A stretch of 64,000 bases of DNA from contig CAWAJU010000006.1 of NCBI GenBank assembly GCA_963782495.1, positions 248,001 to 312,000 of the forward strand, read 5' to 3'. Positions 9,334-18,362 of the stretch are shown piece by piece. How positions within the stretch are numbered: position 1 is the stretch's first letter; every line of letters begins with the position of its first letter. The translations under genes were made by a program, and so were the position numbers. The notes beneath the pieces are model-generated. The model searched no databases and was not told the origin of the DNA. It saw nothing but the letters and a program-made list of their open reading frames with translations. Origin of the DNA: DASQBT01 sp963782495 (GTDB lineage Bacteria; Pseudomonadota; Gammaproteobacteria; Burkholderiales; Thiobacillaceae).

Positions 9334-9411
9334 CAATACCCCCTCACAATACCCGCTCAATGCAACTTAACCAATGACTAAACTTGAATACTGGCTTGGG
9401 AGAAGATAAAC

Positions 9412-9531
9412 ATGGCGATGATTACAAGCAAACCGCCTTTTAACAACGCAGATTATTCGTCAAGTCGGTATAGCATCATTGCTGACTTGGAAGGCGTAAA
9501 GACGAAATCAAAGGGGCCAGGCTCACAATAA
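9412..9531 (+). CDS. Possible 39-aa small ORF
   Basis: ATG at 9412 follows a reasonable ribosome site (gggagaag, near 9398). The peptide starts MAMITSKPPFNNADYSSSRY and ends KSKGPGSQ. No family recognised. Its 3' end runs into sequence (aaaggggccaggctcac) that resembles dispersed repeats flanking IS200-like remnants, so the tail may not be original coding sequence. Confidence 0.3.
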   Translation: MAMITSKPPFNNADYSSSRYSIIADLEGVKTKSKGPGSQ

Positions 9532-9623
9532 CTTTGCAATGTTGGTAAAATAACTCACAAACCAAGCACTGACTTAAATGGCGACCCCAGAATATTGGGC
9601 CGGAGCAACTAACCGGGACAGGG

Positions 9624-9959
9624 TCATTTACCCAAAAGCGCAACGATCTTGGCTCTCGCCTCGGCCAATTCAACTGGCGTTGCCTTCCCTTTGCGAACCG
9701 CTTTGCGCGCGATCCAGTCCAAACTCTTGATCTGATCGGCTAGCGCAGCGCCGGGTTTGCCCGAGGCGATCAGCACTTCGAAGGGATAACCTTTGATCTG
9801 GGTTGTCATCGGGCAGCACAACAGCAAGCCGGTCTTGCTGTTGTAGGCAGACGGGCTCAGCACCAGCGCCGGCCGGTGACCCGCCTGTTCGTGTCCGGCC
9901 TGCGGGTCGAAGAACAGCCAGACTATGTCGCCCGCTTCAGGCACATAGCGCCGCGCCAC
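9624..9959 (-). CDS. mazF: Type II toxin, PemK/MazF-family endoribonuclease
   Basis: A 111-aa protein with the MazF/ChpB fold signature: an N-terminal GDIVWLFFDPQAGHEQAGHRP strand-loop, ALVLSP, and the central CCPMTTQIKGYPFEV segment holding the conserved Thr used in RNA cleavage. Toxins of this type cut mRNA at short sequences until neutralised by the antitoxin. The start is GTG, and its G is shared with the TAG stop of the upstream antitoxin gene, giving tight coupling. It ends in gene-poor DNA beside a truncated secretion gene, a usual setting for mobile toxin–antitoxin loci. Confidence 0.88.
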   Translation of the reverse strand: MARRYVPEAGDIVWLFFDPQAGHEQAGHRPALVLSPSAYNSKTGLLLCCPMTTQIKGYPFEVLIASGKPGAALADQIKSLDWIARKAVRKGKATPVELAEARAKIVALLGK

Positions 9960-10201
9960 TAAAACGATTCCTTGCCCAGCGGAGCGCCGAAATCGGCTTC
10001 GGCATGCAGGTTACCGGGCGTGATGGCGGCGAGCAGTTGGTCAAGCTCGTATTCCTTGGGACTCACCGGTTCGATGACGATCCGGCCATCTTCCTCGCGT
10101 ACATCCACGGCCTCATCGAGGCGCAAACGGGCCGCTGCCATGATGGCCGCCGGGATGCGCACGGACGCACTGTTGCCCCATTTCTTGACGATCACACGCA
10201 T
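9959..10201 (-). CDS. mazE: Antitoxin, MazE-like (AbrB/SpoVT fold)
   Basis: An 80-aa protein: the N-terminal half (VKKWGNSASVRIPAAIM, RLDEAVDVREEDGRIVI) is a swapped-hairpin AbrB DNA-binding domain, and the acidic C-terminal tail would wrap around the toxin. The ATG at 10201 is chosen because the domain starts there; the open frame continues to 10234 without further homology. MazE-type antitoxins repress their own operon with the toxin as co-repressor, so the promoter should lie in 10202–10270. Confidence 0.85.
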   Translation of the reverse strand: MRVIVKKWGNSASVRIPAAIMAAARLRLDEAVDVREEDGRIVIEPVSPKEYELDQLLAAITPGNLHAEADFGAPLGKESF

Positions 10202-10377
10202 TAAGGACCCCTTGTATAAACGGTGTCGATACACTACTCCCGCCGGAGCGATGTGTCAACAATGTTGACACGGTGATTCAAAGACTGAGACGTAATGAGG
10301 ATGCCGCTGCTGCGCAGCTTAGCCTGCGCCGTAAACCTCGAAACGTGTGCCACTTGCGAAACTCATCGCAATTCAGC

Positions 10378-12204
10378 TCATTCCACCGTTACAGACTTAG
10401 CCAGGTTTCGCGGCTTGTCCACATCCGTGCCTTTTTGCAGGGCGGCGTGGTAGGACAGCAGTTGCAGCGGCAGCGTGTGCAGGATGGGCGACAGGCTGCC
10501 GCCCTTGCCGGGCAGGTGGATGACGTGGATGACATCACTGCTGCTGATGCCTACGTCCTCATCGGCAAATACGTAGAGTTCACCGCCGCGCGCGCGGACT
10601 TCCTGCAGGTTGGACTTGAGTTTTTCCAGCAGCGCGTCGTTGGGCGCGATGGCGATCACCGGCATATCCTCGTCCACCAGCGCCAGCGGGCCATGCTTGA
10701 GCTCGCCTGCTGGATAGGCTTCGGCGTGGATATAGGAGATTTCCTTCAGCTTGAGCGCGCCCTCCAGGGCGATGGGGTAGTGCACCCCGCGGCCGAGGAA
10801 GAGGGCGTGATGCTTGTTGGCAAAACGCTGCGCCCAGGCCTCGATCTGCGGTTCCAGGGCCAGGACTTGCAGGGCTTTTTCGGGCAGGCTGCGCAGCTCG
10901 GCCAAGTAGCCGGCTTCCGCCTCGGGGCTGAGCCGGCCGCGCAGCTTGGCCAGCACCAGCGTCAGCAGATAGAGGGCAGCCAGTTGGGTGGTAAAGGCCT
11001 TGGTGGAGGCCACGCCGATTTCAGGTCCTGCGCGGGTGAGGAAGCGCAGCGTGGATTGGCGGATCAGGGCGGATTCCGCCACATTGCAGATGGACAGCGT
11101 CAGCGACTGGCCCAATTCCTGGGCGTGATGCAAGGCAGCCAGGGTGTCGGCGGTCTCACCGGATTGGGAGATGGTGACGATCAGCGCGTTGGGGTTGGGC
11201 ACCGAGGTGCGGTAGCGGTATTCGCTGGCGATCTCCGCAATTGCGGGCAGGCCGGCAATCTCTTCCAGCCAATAGGTGGCGACTTTCGCCGCGTGATAAC
11301 TGGTGCCGCACGCCAGAAACGTGACCGCATCGACCTGGGCGAGCGTACGGCTGGCCTCGGGGCCAAACAGCTCCGGGGTGATGCGGGCCTGTGCCATGGC
11401 TGCTTCCAACGTGTCGGTCAGGGCGCGCGGCTGCTCGTGAATTTCCTTCTGCATGAAATGCCGGTAGGGCCCCAGTTCGGCCATGTCCACCGAAAGTTCC
11501 GAGACATGGACCGCGCGATCCGCCTTTTCGCCGTTGCGGTCGAAGACCTTGATTGCCAGCAGGCCGATGTCTGCCACATCCCCTTCCTCGAGGTACATCA
11601 TGCGCTGGGTGACGGGCAGCAGGGCCGAAGCGTCGGAGGCGATGAAGTTTTCCTCGATGCCCAGGCCGATCAGGAGCGGGCTGCCCTTGCGCGCGCAAAC
11701 CAGCCGGTGCGGAGCATCTTCGTGCACCACGCCGATGGCATACGCGCCTGTCAGTTCCCTGATCGCCTCGCGAGTAGCAATCAGCAAGTCCTTGGTCTGC
11801 TGGTAATGATGATGGATCAGGTGGGCGATGACTTCGGTGTCGGTCTCCGATTCAAACCGGTACCCGAGAGCCTTTAGTTTTTCCCGTAGCTGCTCGTGGT
11901 TCTCGATGATGCCGTTGTGTACCACCGCCAGGCCGCCGCTGACATGGGGGTGGGCATTGTGCTCCGTCGGCGCGCCATGGGTGGCCCAGCGGGTGTGGGC
12001 GATGCCGAGATGACCATGGATTTTTTGCGTGGCCGCTTCGTCCATCAGGGAGGCGACTCGCCCCACGCTGCGCACGCGATGAAGTCCGCCGTTGATGGTG
12101 ACCAGCCCGGCCGAGTCATAACCGCGATATTCCAGCCGCCGCAATCCTTCCAGCAGAATGGGTACGACATTGCGTTGGGCGACTGCACCGACGATCCCAC
12201 ACAT
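10378..12204 (-). CDS. glmS: Glutamine–fructose-6-phosphate aminotransferase (isomerising)
   Basis: Makes glucosamine-6-phosphate from fructose-6-phosphate and glutamine, the entry step to UDP-GlcNAc for peptidoglycan and LPS. The 608-aa protein begins MCGIVG, with Cys2 as the N-terminal nucleophile of the class II glutaminase domain (to about residue 240), then two SIS domains (FLACGTSYHAA, ISQSGETADT, ASTKAFTTQ) and the conserved C-terminus ending KSVTVE. It follows glmU by two bases, so the two steps of the same pathway are co-transcribed. I saw no glmS ribozyme. Confidence 0.97.
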   Translation of the reverse strand: MCGIVGAVAQRNVVPILLEGLRRLEYRGYDSAGLVTINGGLHRVRSVGRVASLMDEAATQKIHGHLGIAHTRWATHGAPTEHNAHPHVSGGLAVVHNGIIENHEQLREKLKALGYRFESETDTEVIAHLIHHHYQQTKDLLIATREAIRELTGAYAIGVVHEDAPHRLVCARKGSPLLIGLGIEENFIASDASALLPVTQRMMYLEEGDVADIGLLAIKVFDRNGEKADRAVHVSELSVDMAELGPYRHFMQKEIHEQPRALTDTLEAAMAQARITPELFGPEASRTLAQVDAVTFLACGTSYHAAKVATYWLEEIAGLPAIAEIASEYRYRTSVPNPNALIVTISQSGETADTLAALHHAQELGQSLTLSICNVAESALIRQSTLRFLTRAGPEIGVASTKAFTTQLAALYLLTLVLAKLRGRLSPEAEAGYLAELRSLPEKALQVLALEPQIEAWAQRFANKHHALFLGRGVHYPIALEGALKLKEISYIHAEAYPAGELKHGPLALVDEDMPVIAIAPNDALLEKLKSNLQEVRARGGELYVFADEDVGISSSDVIHVIHLPGKGGSLSPILHTLPLQLLSYHAALQKGTDVDKPRNLAKSVTVE

Positions 12205-12206
12205 GC

Positions 12207-13586
12207 TTATTCTCCTTTGGGTTTCTTGACCGGTCGCTGCCAGCCGGCAACAGTGGTTTGTCTGGCGCGCGACAGAGTCAGCTCGCCGGCCGGCGCGTCC
12301 TGAGTCAGGGTGGTGCCAGCGCCCAATGTGGCACCCTTGCCTACGGTCACCGGGGCGACGAGCTGGGTATCCGAGCCGATGAAAGCCTCATCCTCTATCA
12401 CAGTGCGGTGCTTGTTTGCGCCATCGTAATTGCAGGTGATGGTACCGGCGCCGATGTTGACCTTCTTTCCCACGGTCGCGTCACCCACGTAAGAGAGGTG
12501 ATTGATCTTGGAGCCCTGGCCTACCTGGCTGTTCTTGATTTCAACGAAATTTCCTACGTGCACGTCATTGCCCAGTACCGTGCCGGGGCGGATGCGGGAA
12601 AACGGTCCGAGTCTGCCATCCCGCCCGACCTGGGCGTCGTCCATCAGGGTAAAGGCATCGATGCGTGTGCCTGCCGCGACCATCACATTGCGCAGTACGC
12701 AGTTGGGGCCGACTTCCACACCATCCCCCAATTCCACCTGGCCTTCAAAGACGCAGTTCACATCGATCACTACATCCTGGCCGCAACTCAGTTCGCCGCG
12801 AATGTCTATACGCTCCGGATCCATCAGGGTCACTCCATTTTCCATTAGGCTGCGCGCCTGCAACTGCTGGTAAACCCGCTCCAGCTCGGCCAGCTGCGCC
12901 TTGCTGTTGACCCCGAGTACTTCCCAGTCAAACGCCGGTTGGCTGGTCTGGATTTGCACCCCGTCGGCTACCGCCATGGCGACGATGTCGGTCAGGTAAT
13001 ATTCTTTCTGCGCGTTCTTGTTGTCCAGGCGGGAAAGCCAGCCGAACAACTGGTTGGTTGCCATGGCAACGATGCCGGTGTTGACCTCCTGGATTGCACG
13101 CTCCTGCGGGGTGGCATCTTTCTGTTCAACGACGCGCACAACCTGGCCGGCCCCGTTGCGAACGATGCGGCCATAGCCTTCGGGATGCGGCAGGGTGACG
13201 GTCAGCAGGCCCAGTTTTCCGGCGCGTGCGGCGTTGACCAGCGGGCCCAGGGTTTCCGGCCGCGTGAGGGGAACGTCACCATACAAGACCAGGGTCACGG
13301 TGCCGGGCGTGAGCAGTCCTGTGGCCTGCATCACGGCATGGCCGGTGCCCAGTTGTTCGGCCTGCTGCACGAATGTGACACTATCCTCCGCGAGGGTGCG
13401 GGGCAGTGCCTCGCCACCAAAGCCATATACCACCAAAAGTTTCCCCGGCCTGAGCAACCCGGCGCTGCGGATGACATGGCTTACCAAGGGACGTCCGGCC
13501 AGCTTGTGCAGGACCTTGGGCAGGGTTGAGCGCATGCGGGTGCCCTTGCCGGCAGCGAGGATTACGATTTCGAGCGCTTGGGTCAT
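12207..13586 (-). CDS. glmU: Bifunctional UDP-GlcNAc pyrophosphorylase / GlcN-1-P acetyltransferase
   Basis: Catalyses the last two steps to UDP-N-acetylglucosamine. The 459-aa protein has the N-terminal uridyltransferase domain with LAAGKGTRM (residues 9–17), the EVNTG and YYLTDIV segments, and a C-terminal left-handed beta-helix of hexapeptide repeats (IDIRGELSCGQDVVID onward) carrying the acetyltransferase site. The ATG at 13586 is the natural start because the pyrophosphorylase fold begins immediately; the frame is open to 13682 without homology. It forms an operon with glmS. Confidence 0.97.
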   Translation of the reverse strand: MTQALEIVILAAGKGTRMRSTLPKVLHKLAGRPLVSHVIRSAGLLRPGKLLVVYGFGGEALPRTLAEDSVTFVQQAEQLGTGHAVMQATGLLTPGTVTLVLYGDVPLTRPETLGPLVNAARAGKLGLLTVTLPHPEGYGRIVRNGAGQVVRVVEQKDATPQERAIQEVNTGIVAMATNQLFGWLSRLDNKNAQKEYYLTDIVAMAVADGVQIQTSQPAFDWEVLGVNSKAQLAELERVYQQLQARSLMENGVTLMDPERIDIRGELSCGQDVVIDVNCVFEGQVELGDGVEVGPNCVLRNVMVAAGTRIDAFTLMDDAQVGRDGRLGPFSRIRPGTVLGNDVHVGNFVEIKNSQVGQGSKINHLSYVGDATVGKKVNIGAGTITCNYDGANKHRTVIEDEAFIGSDTQLVAPVTVGKGATLGAGTTLTQDAPAGELTLSRARQTTVAGWQRPVKKPKGE

Positions 13587-13678
13587 GGGAGAGGACTGAG
13601 GCAAATTGCTCGTCAAGTATAACGTGTTCCGCTGCCGGCCAGACTCCCATGGTTTACGGCATGCAGGACGCGCACCAT

Positions 13679-15886
13679 TCAAATTTCTGCAGGGTCAACG
13701 TCAAGCTGCCAGCGCACCGGGCCGGGCCTGCCTGCATACAATTGCGGCGCCCACTCAGCCAGGCATTGCTGGAGCGCCCCGCGGCTATCGGACTGGACAA
13801 GCAGGATGGCGCGTTCCATGCCAGCTTTCTTGGCCAAGACCGCCTCTACCGGATGATAGATTTCCACGCCCTTGATCGCGGGCACAAGACTGCGCGCGCG
13901 CTCCAAGAACGCCGTGGCCAAGCGCAGTTGTGTGGCTTCCGCCCTTAGCACCGCTTGAAAGCTAAAAGGGGGGAAGCCGGTCTGCTGGCGCTCGGTCAGC
14001 AGGATTTCGGCATAGCCTTCGAAGTCATGCTTCAGCAAGTGTTGGTACAAGGGATGTTCCGGAAAACCAGTTTGCACCAGAACTCGGCCGCTGTCCCCAG
14101 TTCGTCCGGCTCGCCCGCTGACTTGGAGCAGTTGCGCAAACAGGCGTTCGGCAGCGCGAAAATCCTGGGCGAACAAGGCGGCATCGGCATTGATGACCGC
14201 GACCAGATTCAGTCCGGGAAAGTCATGGCCCTTGGAAAGAAGCTGGGTGCCCACGAGTAGATTGGCGTCACCGGCATGGATGCGTTGCTGCATGGCTTCC
14301 CAGCTACCCTTGCGCCGCGTGGCATCGCGGTCCACGCGCAGAATACGGGCCTGGGGAAGGGTTTCAGCGAGTGCGGCCTCAAGCCTTTGGGTGCCGTGGC
14401 CTGAGGCTTTGAGGCTGGAATTGCCGCATGAGGGACAGGCAGCGGGTATGGCTTCCTCGTGGCCGCAATGGTGACACTTGAGCCGACTGGCGCGAAGGTG
14501 CAGAACCAGGCGTGCCGAGCAACGCGGGCACGGCGCGCTCCAGCGGCAGGCCGGGCACACGAGGGCCGGCGCATAGCCGCGGCGGTTTATGAATACGAGT
14601 GCTTGTCCCCCGTCCGCCAGGGTTTCGCGCAAGGCCATCAGGGTCTTGGGTGCGAGCCCATCCACGGGCTTGTGCACGCGAGTATCGACGAGTTCAATCT
14701 GCGGCAGACTGGCCCCGGGCACGGCGCGCTGGCCCAGGCGAAAGAGGCCGTAGCGTTTCTGCGTGACATTGCGCCAAGTCTCCAACGATGGAGTGGCAGA
14801 ACCCAGCACCACGGGCGTGCCACGCGACTGGGCTCGATACACCGCCAGGTCGCGGGCCGAGTAGCGCAGTCCGTCTTGCTGGCTGAAGGATGCATCGTGT
14901 TCCTCGTCCACAATGATCAATCCCAAATCGGGCAGAGGCGTGAAGACCGCCAATCGCGTTCCCAAAACGATGCGCGCTTCGCCCCGGCTCGCCGAAAGCC
15001 AGCGAGCCAGCCGTTCGCCCTCAGCCAATCCGCTGTGCAAGCCAGCGATCGGGACGCCGGGAAAGCGGTCGGTGAAGCGGGCGGTGAGTTGCGGCGTGAG
15101 ATTAATTTCCGGCGCAAGAACCAGCACTTGCCGGCCGCGCGCGAGCACTGTTTCAATGAGGCGCAGATACACCTCTGTCTTGCCGCTGCCGGTGATGCCG
15201 AACAAAAGATTGGTGCGGAAACCCGGGCGCGCTAGGGCTGAGGCGGCGGCTTGCTGCTCCTCATTCAATTGCGGTATGGATGCGGGTGTGGTCGGCGGGT
15301 GTCCCGATGCCAGGCGTTGCTGTCTTTCCAGCCAACCCTGTTCTTGCCAGCGTCTCAAGATCGGGTTGAAATTCTCGCCCAATTCCTGCAAGGACGCTTT
15401 GCTTGTCCAGTCCTGATTACTCAGCCGTTCAAACAGGATTCTTTGCAAACGGGATCGAGCAGGCAGGGCAGATGGAAGTGCGTGTTTGCCTTGGGTGCTC
15501 AACCTGTAATAAGTCGGGCTGGAGGGCGCGCATGTCTGAACCTGGCGCAAGGCAGTGGGCAGGGCGAGATGTGTGATCGGCCCAATCGGGTGATGGTAGT
15601 AAGCCGCACAAAAGCGGCAAAGCTGAAGTATGTCCGGCGGCAGGGCCGGGGTGTCCCGGTCAAGCGCCAGCGGGGTCTTGAGTCGACCGTGGGGAATGTC
15701 GCTGTGCTCAGCAAGCTCCATGATCACGCCGACTTTTTTCTTCTGGCCAAACGGCACGACGACGCGTCGACCCAAGTCCAGGGTTGTAACATCGTCCGAC
15801 AGACGGTAGTCAAATAACTCAGGGACCGGAATATTCAGCGCAACCCGCGCGATCGATGGAGCAAAGGATGCGGCTGAAGTCGGCAT
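13679..15886 (-). CDS. priA: Primosomal protein N' (replication restart helicase)
   Basis: A 735-aa superfamily 2 DNA helicase that reloads the replisome at collapsed forks. It has the N-terminal 3'-end-binding domain, Walker A GITGSGKTEVYL, the DEEH box (VDEEHDASF), motif III GSATPS, and the zinc-binding cysteine array between the helicase lobes (CPACRWSAPCPRC, then CHHCGH and CPSCG). The ATG at 15886 gives the expected N-terminus (VALNIPVPELFDYRL). It ends 92 bases before glmU on the same strand. priA next to hemE near glmUS is a familiar betaproteobacterial arrangement. Confidence 0.96.
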   Translation of the reverse strand: MPTSAASFAPSIARVALNIPVPELFDYRLSDDVTTLDLGRRVVVPFGQKKKVGVIMELAEHSDIPHGRLKTPLALDRDTPALPPDILQLCRFCAAYYHHPIGPITHLALPTALRQVQTCAPSSPTYYRLSTQGKHALPSALPARSRLQRILFERLSNQDWTSKASLQELGENFNPILRRWQEQGWLERQQRLASGHPPTTPASIPQLNEEQQAAASALARPGFRTNLLFGITGSGKTEVYLRLIETVLARGRQVLVLAPEINLTPQLTARFTDRFPGVPIAGLHSGLAEGERLARWLSASRGEARIVLGTRLAVFTPLPDLGLIIVDEEHDASFSQQDGLRYSARDLAVYRAQSRGTPVVLGSATPSLETWRNVTQKRYGLFRLGQRAVPGASLPQIELVDTRVHKPVDGLAPKTLMALRETLADGGQALVFINRRGYAPALVCPACRWSAPCPRCSARLVLHLRASRLKCHHCGHEEAIPAACPSCGNSSLKASGHGTQRLEAALAETLPQARILRVDRDATRRKGSWEAMQQRIHAGDANLLVGTQLLSKGHDFPGLNLVAVINADAALFAQDFRAAERLFAQLLQVSGRAGRTGDSGRVLVQTGFPEHPLYQHLLKHDFEGYAEILLTERQQTGFPPFSFQAVLRAEATQLRLATAFLERARSLVPAIKGVEIYHPVEAVLAKKAGMERAILLVQSDSRGALQQCLAEWAPQLYAGRPGPVRWQLDVDPAEI

Positions 15887-15959
15887 GCACTTAGCCCTTA
15901 ATCTTGTTTTCTAATGCAGGAGAATTCGGCAACACACTACATTCAAAAGGTTTTTATGG

Positions 15960-16159
15960 TTGTCCACCAAATCTGTGGATAATTTTGTGCATGATTCCCT
16001 TGAATTTTCCTTGAAAGCCCAGAATAGCGGGCTGTTTACATTTTGGTGAAAATTTATACGCTCAATCAATTCGTTATTTATCAATCACTTGAAAGTATTA
16101 GCGAGTTGTCAATCAAGATTTCCAATATTTCCCTGTCATGGCCCTGTAATTGTGCATAA
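15960..16159. promoter_or_regulatory. AT-rich priA–hemE gap with DnaA-box-like sites
   Basis: The 291-base gap (15887–16177) is much richer in A+T than its surroundings. It contains a perfect DnaA 9-mer on the minus strand (TGTGGATAA, 15974–15982), an 8-of-9 match (TGTGCATAA, 16151–16159), and two 7-of-9 matches (TTGTCCACC, 15960–15968, facing the perfect one; TGTGCATGA, 15986–15994). A short hairpin AGCCC/GGGCT (near 16016–16033) could end hemE transcription but lacks a clear T-run. Binding is inferred from consensus only. Confidence 0.5.
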
Positions 16160-16177
16160 GTGCTTGCTTATTATGTT

Positions 16178-17242
16178 TCAGCTGTGATATTTGCGGCTTT
16201 CTGAGTGTACGGTCTCGACCAGAACTTGGACATTATCAGGATCGGTGAACTGGGAGATTCCATGGCCCAAATTGAACACGTGGCCACTTCCATGGCCGTA
16301 GGAGTCCAACACTTGGGTGACGCCGCGACGAATGCTGTCAGGGGAACCGAATAAGGCGGAGGGATCGAAGTTGCCTTGAAGCGCTACCTTGCCGCCTACC
16401 TGGCGGCGAGCATCGCCAATGTCGATGGTCCAGTCCAAACCCAAGGCATCGCAGCCTATGGCTGCCATGTCCTGCAACCACAGTCCTCCGCCCTTGGTGA
16501 AGACGATATTGGGCACCTTGTGCCCCTCTCTTTCCTTGATGAGACCGGCCACAATCTGTTCCATGTAGCGCAGGGAAAACTCGCCATAAGCTTGGGGCGT
16601 GAGGGTTCCGCCCCAGGTGTCGAATATCATCACGGCCTGTGCACCCGCGTCGATCTGGGCATTGAGATAGCCGACGACCGCTTTGGCCGTCACTTCGAGG
16701 ATCCGGTGCAGCAGATCCGGACGCTGATACAGCATGGTCTTGATGACCCGGAAATCATCCGAGCTGCCGCCCTCCACCATGTAACAGGCCAACGTGAATG
16801 GGCTGCCGGAAAAACCGATCAGGGGCACCGACCCGTCAAGGGCCCGGCGTATGCTTTTCACCGCGTCCATGACATAGCCCAGATGCTCTTGCGGGTCGGG
16901 CGCGCTCAAATCCCGGATCGCCCATTCCTCGCGCAACGGGCGCTCGAACTTCGGTCCCTCGCCTTGGGAGAAATACAGTCCCAGTCCCATGGCATCCGGC
17001 ACCGTGAGAATGTCGGAAAACAGGATTGCCGCGTCCAGGTCATAGCGCGCCAAGGGTTGCAGGGTCACCTCTGTGGCGAAATCGGGATTCTTGCACAGGT
17101 TCAAAAAATTTCCGGCGCGCGCGCGGGTGGCGTTGTATTCAGGCATATAACGCCCAGCCTGGCGCATGAGCCATACGGGTGTGTAGTCGACCGGCTGTTT
17201 GAGCAGGGCACGTAGGAAGGTGTCATTCTTGGGTACAGACAT
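16178..17242 (-). CDS. hemE: Uroporphyrinogen decarboxylase
   Basis: Removes four carboxyl groups from uroporphyrinogen III to give coproporphyrinogen III in haem synthesis. The 354-aa cytosolic enzyme shows the N-terminal signature PVWLMRQAGRYMPEY, with the two Arg that hold substrate carboxylates, the catalytic Asp in ILFSDILTVPDAMG, and GFSGSPFTLACYM and FDTWGG segments. The ATG at 17242 is chosen by family length; an open frame to 17350 adds nothing recognisable. Confidence 0.96.
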   Translation of the reverse strand: MSVPKNDTFLRALLKQPVDYTPVWLMRQAGRYMPEYNATRARAGNFLNLCKNPDFATEVTLQPLARYDLDAAILFSDILTVPDAMGLGLYFSQGEGPKFERPLREEWAIRDLSAPDPQEHLGYVMDAVKSIRRALDGSVPLIGFSGSPFTLACYMVEGGSSDDFRVIKTMLYQRPDLLHRILEVTAKAVVGYLNAQIDAGAQAVMIFDTWGGTLTPQAYGEFSLRYMEQIVAGLIKEREGHKVPNIVFTKGGGLWLQDMAAIGCDALGLDWTIDIGDARRQVGGKVALQGNFDPSALFGSPDSIRRGVTQVLDSYGHGSGHVFNLGHGISQFTDPDNVQVLVETVHSESRKYHS

Positions 17243-17720
17243 GAGCGGTGTCGATTCGGCGCAAAGGCAAAACCCGCAGTTTACCGAATCCCCGCGCACC
17301 TCGGGGTGAGAATTGCGCCACTGCTTGCGGGGGCTGCTCAGTAGGTGCACGCATTCTTGTACGAAACTTGACTTGCACCTTGGCGATCAGAGGGCCCTGC
17401 ACGCGCAAACAGGGCACTCATGCTGAGTCCTTGACGCGCATCTGCAGCCTGATCCGCTCGGCATAGTCGAGCGTGGACGCAGTCAGACCCCACCAAAGCA
17501 ACCCGCTCCGGATCATTTGGGACGGGCGCGGTCCGCGTGAGTGACGCGAATCCAGATCGCCCGGCCGATCAGTTTGAAAGCACGGTTCTCGATTTGGACA
17601 ACAGGGCGTTGAAATAGGCCGGGCCAGTAACGTGCATTACATCACCACAAAGCCGGGGCTGACGTTGCATGGGTATCCGGACGTTGAATCTTCTTCCGTC
17701 TGGCTGGCCAGGGTTAAGTA
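17243..17720. other. Gene-poor gap upstream of hemE
   Basis: About 480 bases with only short random-looking frames on both strands. I recognise no RNA gene, IS end or convincing gene remnant. The hemE promoter must lie at its left end. Confidence 0.5.
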
Positions 17721-17744
17721 AAGGGCCACCTCACAGCGGCCCTT
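17721..17744 (-). terminator. Hairpin at the end of the small periplasmic protein gene
   Basis: AAGGGCC (17721–17727) and GGCCCTT (17738–17744) form a perfect 7-bp stem just past the stop of the following minus-strand gene. The T-run is poor, so efficiency is uncertain. Confidence 0.45.
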
Positions 17745-17751
17745 GCAAAGC

Positions 17752-18210
17752 CTAGTGAGACCACGGATGCGGAGCCCCGTAGGGACGCGGTTCGGGACGG
17801 CCATACCGCGTTTCCTGATCATGCTTTTCTACCCGGATGTGCTCGTCAGCCCGGTTCAACGCCTGATCGAGGCTCTCATATTCGCGTTGGCCGAGGATGC
17901 CGTCGGCCAGAAACTGACGTTCCTGCTGGCGAATGCTGCGTTGTTCCTGCATCAGTTTGAAGAACTCATTCTGAGTCAGCGCGCCGCTGCGCAAACCTTC
18001 CAGGACGCGATCATATTGCCTGTCCTGCCGCTCGTCGATTAGTCCGGACAAGCGATAGCTTTCCTGCATCGCGCTCATGGTTTGCTGATACTCGCCGTGT
18101 CCCCAATTCCGGAAATCGCGGTCGTTGTCCGCCAAGACCTGAGTCTGGATTCCAATCAGACCTGCGGTTGCCAGTAGGGCACTTGCCAGGATTTTGCTGC
18201 TGCTCTTCAT
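17752..18210 (-). CDS. Small periplasmic protein with LTxxE-type helices, function unknown
   Basis: A 152-aa protein with a clear signal peptide (MKSSSKILASALLATAGLIG, cleavage after VLA). The mature part is highly charged and helical and repeats a pattern of 'R..l..Gl.sG.LT..E' followed by 'DGilgqrE...l..aln.ad.hI', ending with His/Asp-rich sequence. Similar small exported proteins occur in many betaproteobacteria, often without a known role. The ATG at 18210 is preferred over an upstream frame start at 18246 because it opens the signal peptide. Confidence 0.65.
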   Translation of the reverse strand: MKSSSKILASALLATAGLIGIQTQVLADNDRDFRNWGHGEYQQTMSAMQESYRLSGLIDERQDRQYDRVLEGLRSGALTQNEFFKLMQEQRSIRQQERQFLADGILGQREYESLDQALNRADEHIRVEKHDQETRYGRPEPRPYGAPHPWSH

Positions 18211-18314
18211 GTCTACACTCCTTGTGCTTGATTGACCGCCGTTCATTCGGTCGGCAAGTACACTTTATCCAAGGGGTGCAACGGAGGCGTGTCGGTGGCG
18301 TATCGGTTTGTAAG

Positions 18315-18342
18315 CGCATGTAACGTGACAGTTACACATGCG
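18315..18342 (-). terminator. Stem-loop downstream of gltD
   Basis: Inverted sequences cgcatgtaac (18315–18324) and gttacacatgcg (18331–18342) can pair with a small bulge about 20 bases past the gltD stop. No strong T-run follows, so this is a weak terminator candidate. Confidence 0.3.
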
Positions 18343-18362
18343 GTGGGCGCCTGAATCCGGAA

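Noticed and set aside
10273..11877. Plus-strand frame of 534 codons opposite glmS
   Set aside because: Antisense shadow of glmS with low-complexity Gln/Gly/His-rich translation and no homology.
10378..12210. glmS ribozyme or small-RNA leader
   Set aside because: glmS starts two bases after glmU, leaving no leader; such ribozymes are known mainly from Gram-positive bacteria.
15887..16177. Calling the priA–hemE gap the chromosomal origin
   Set aside because: Both flanking genes run in the same direction, no dnaA or dnaN is near and skew could not be computed; kept only as a DnaA-box cluster.
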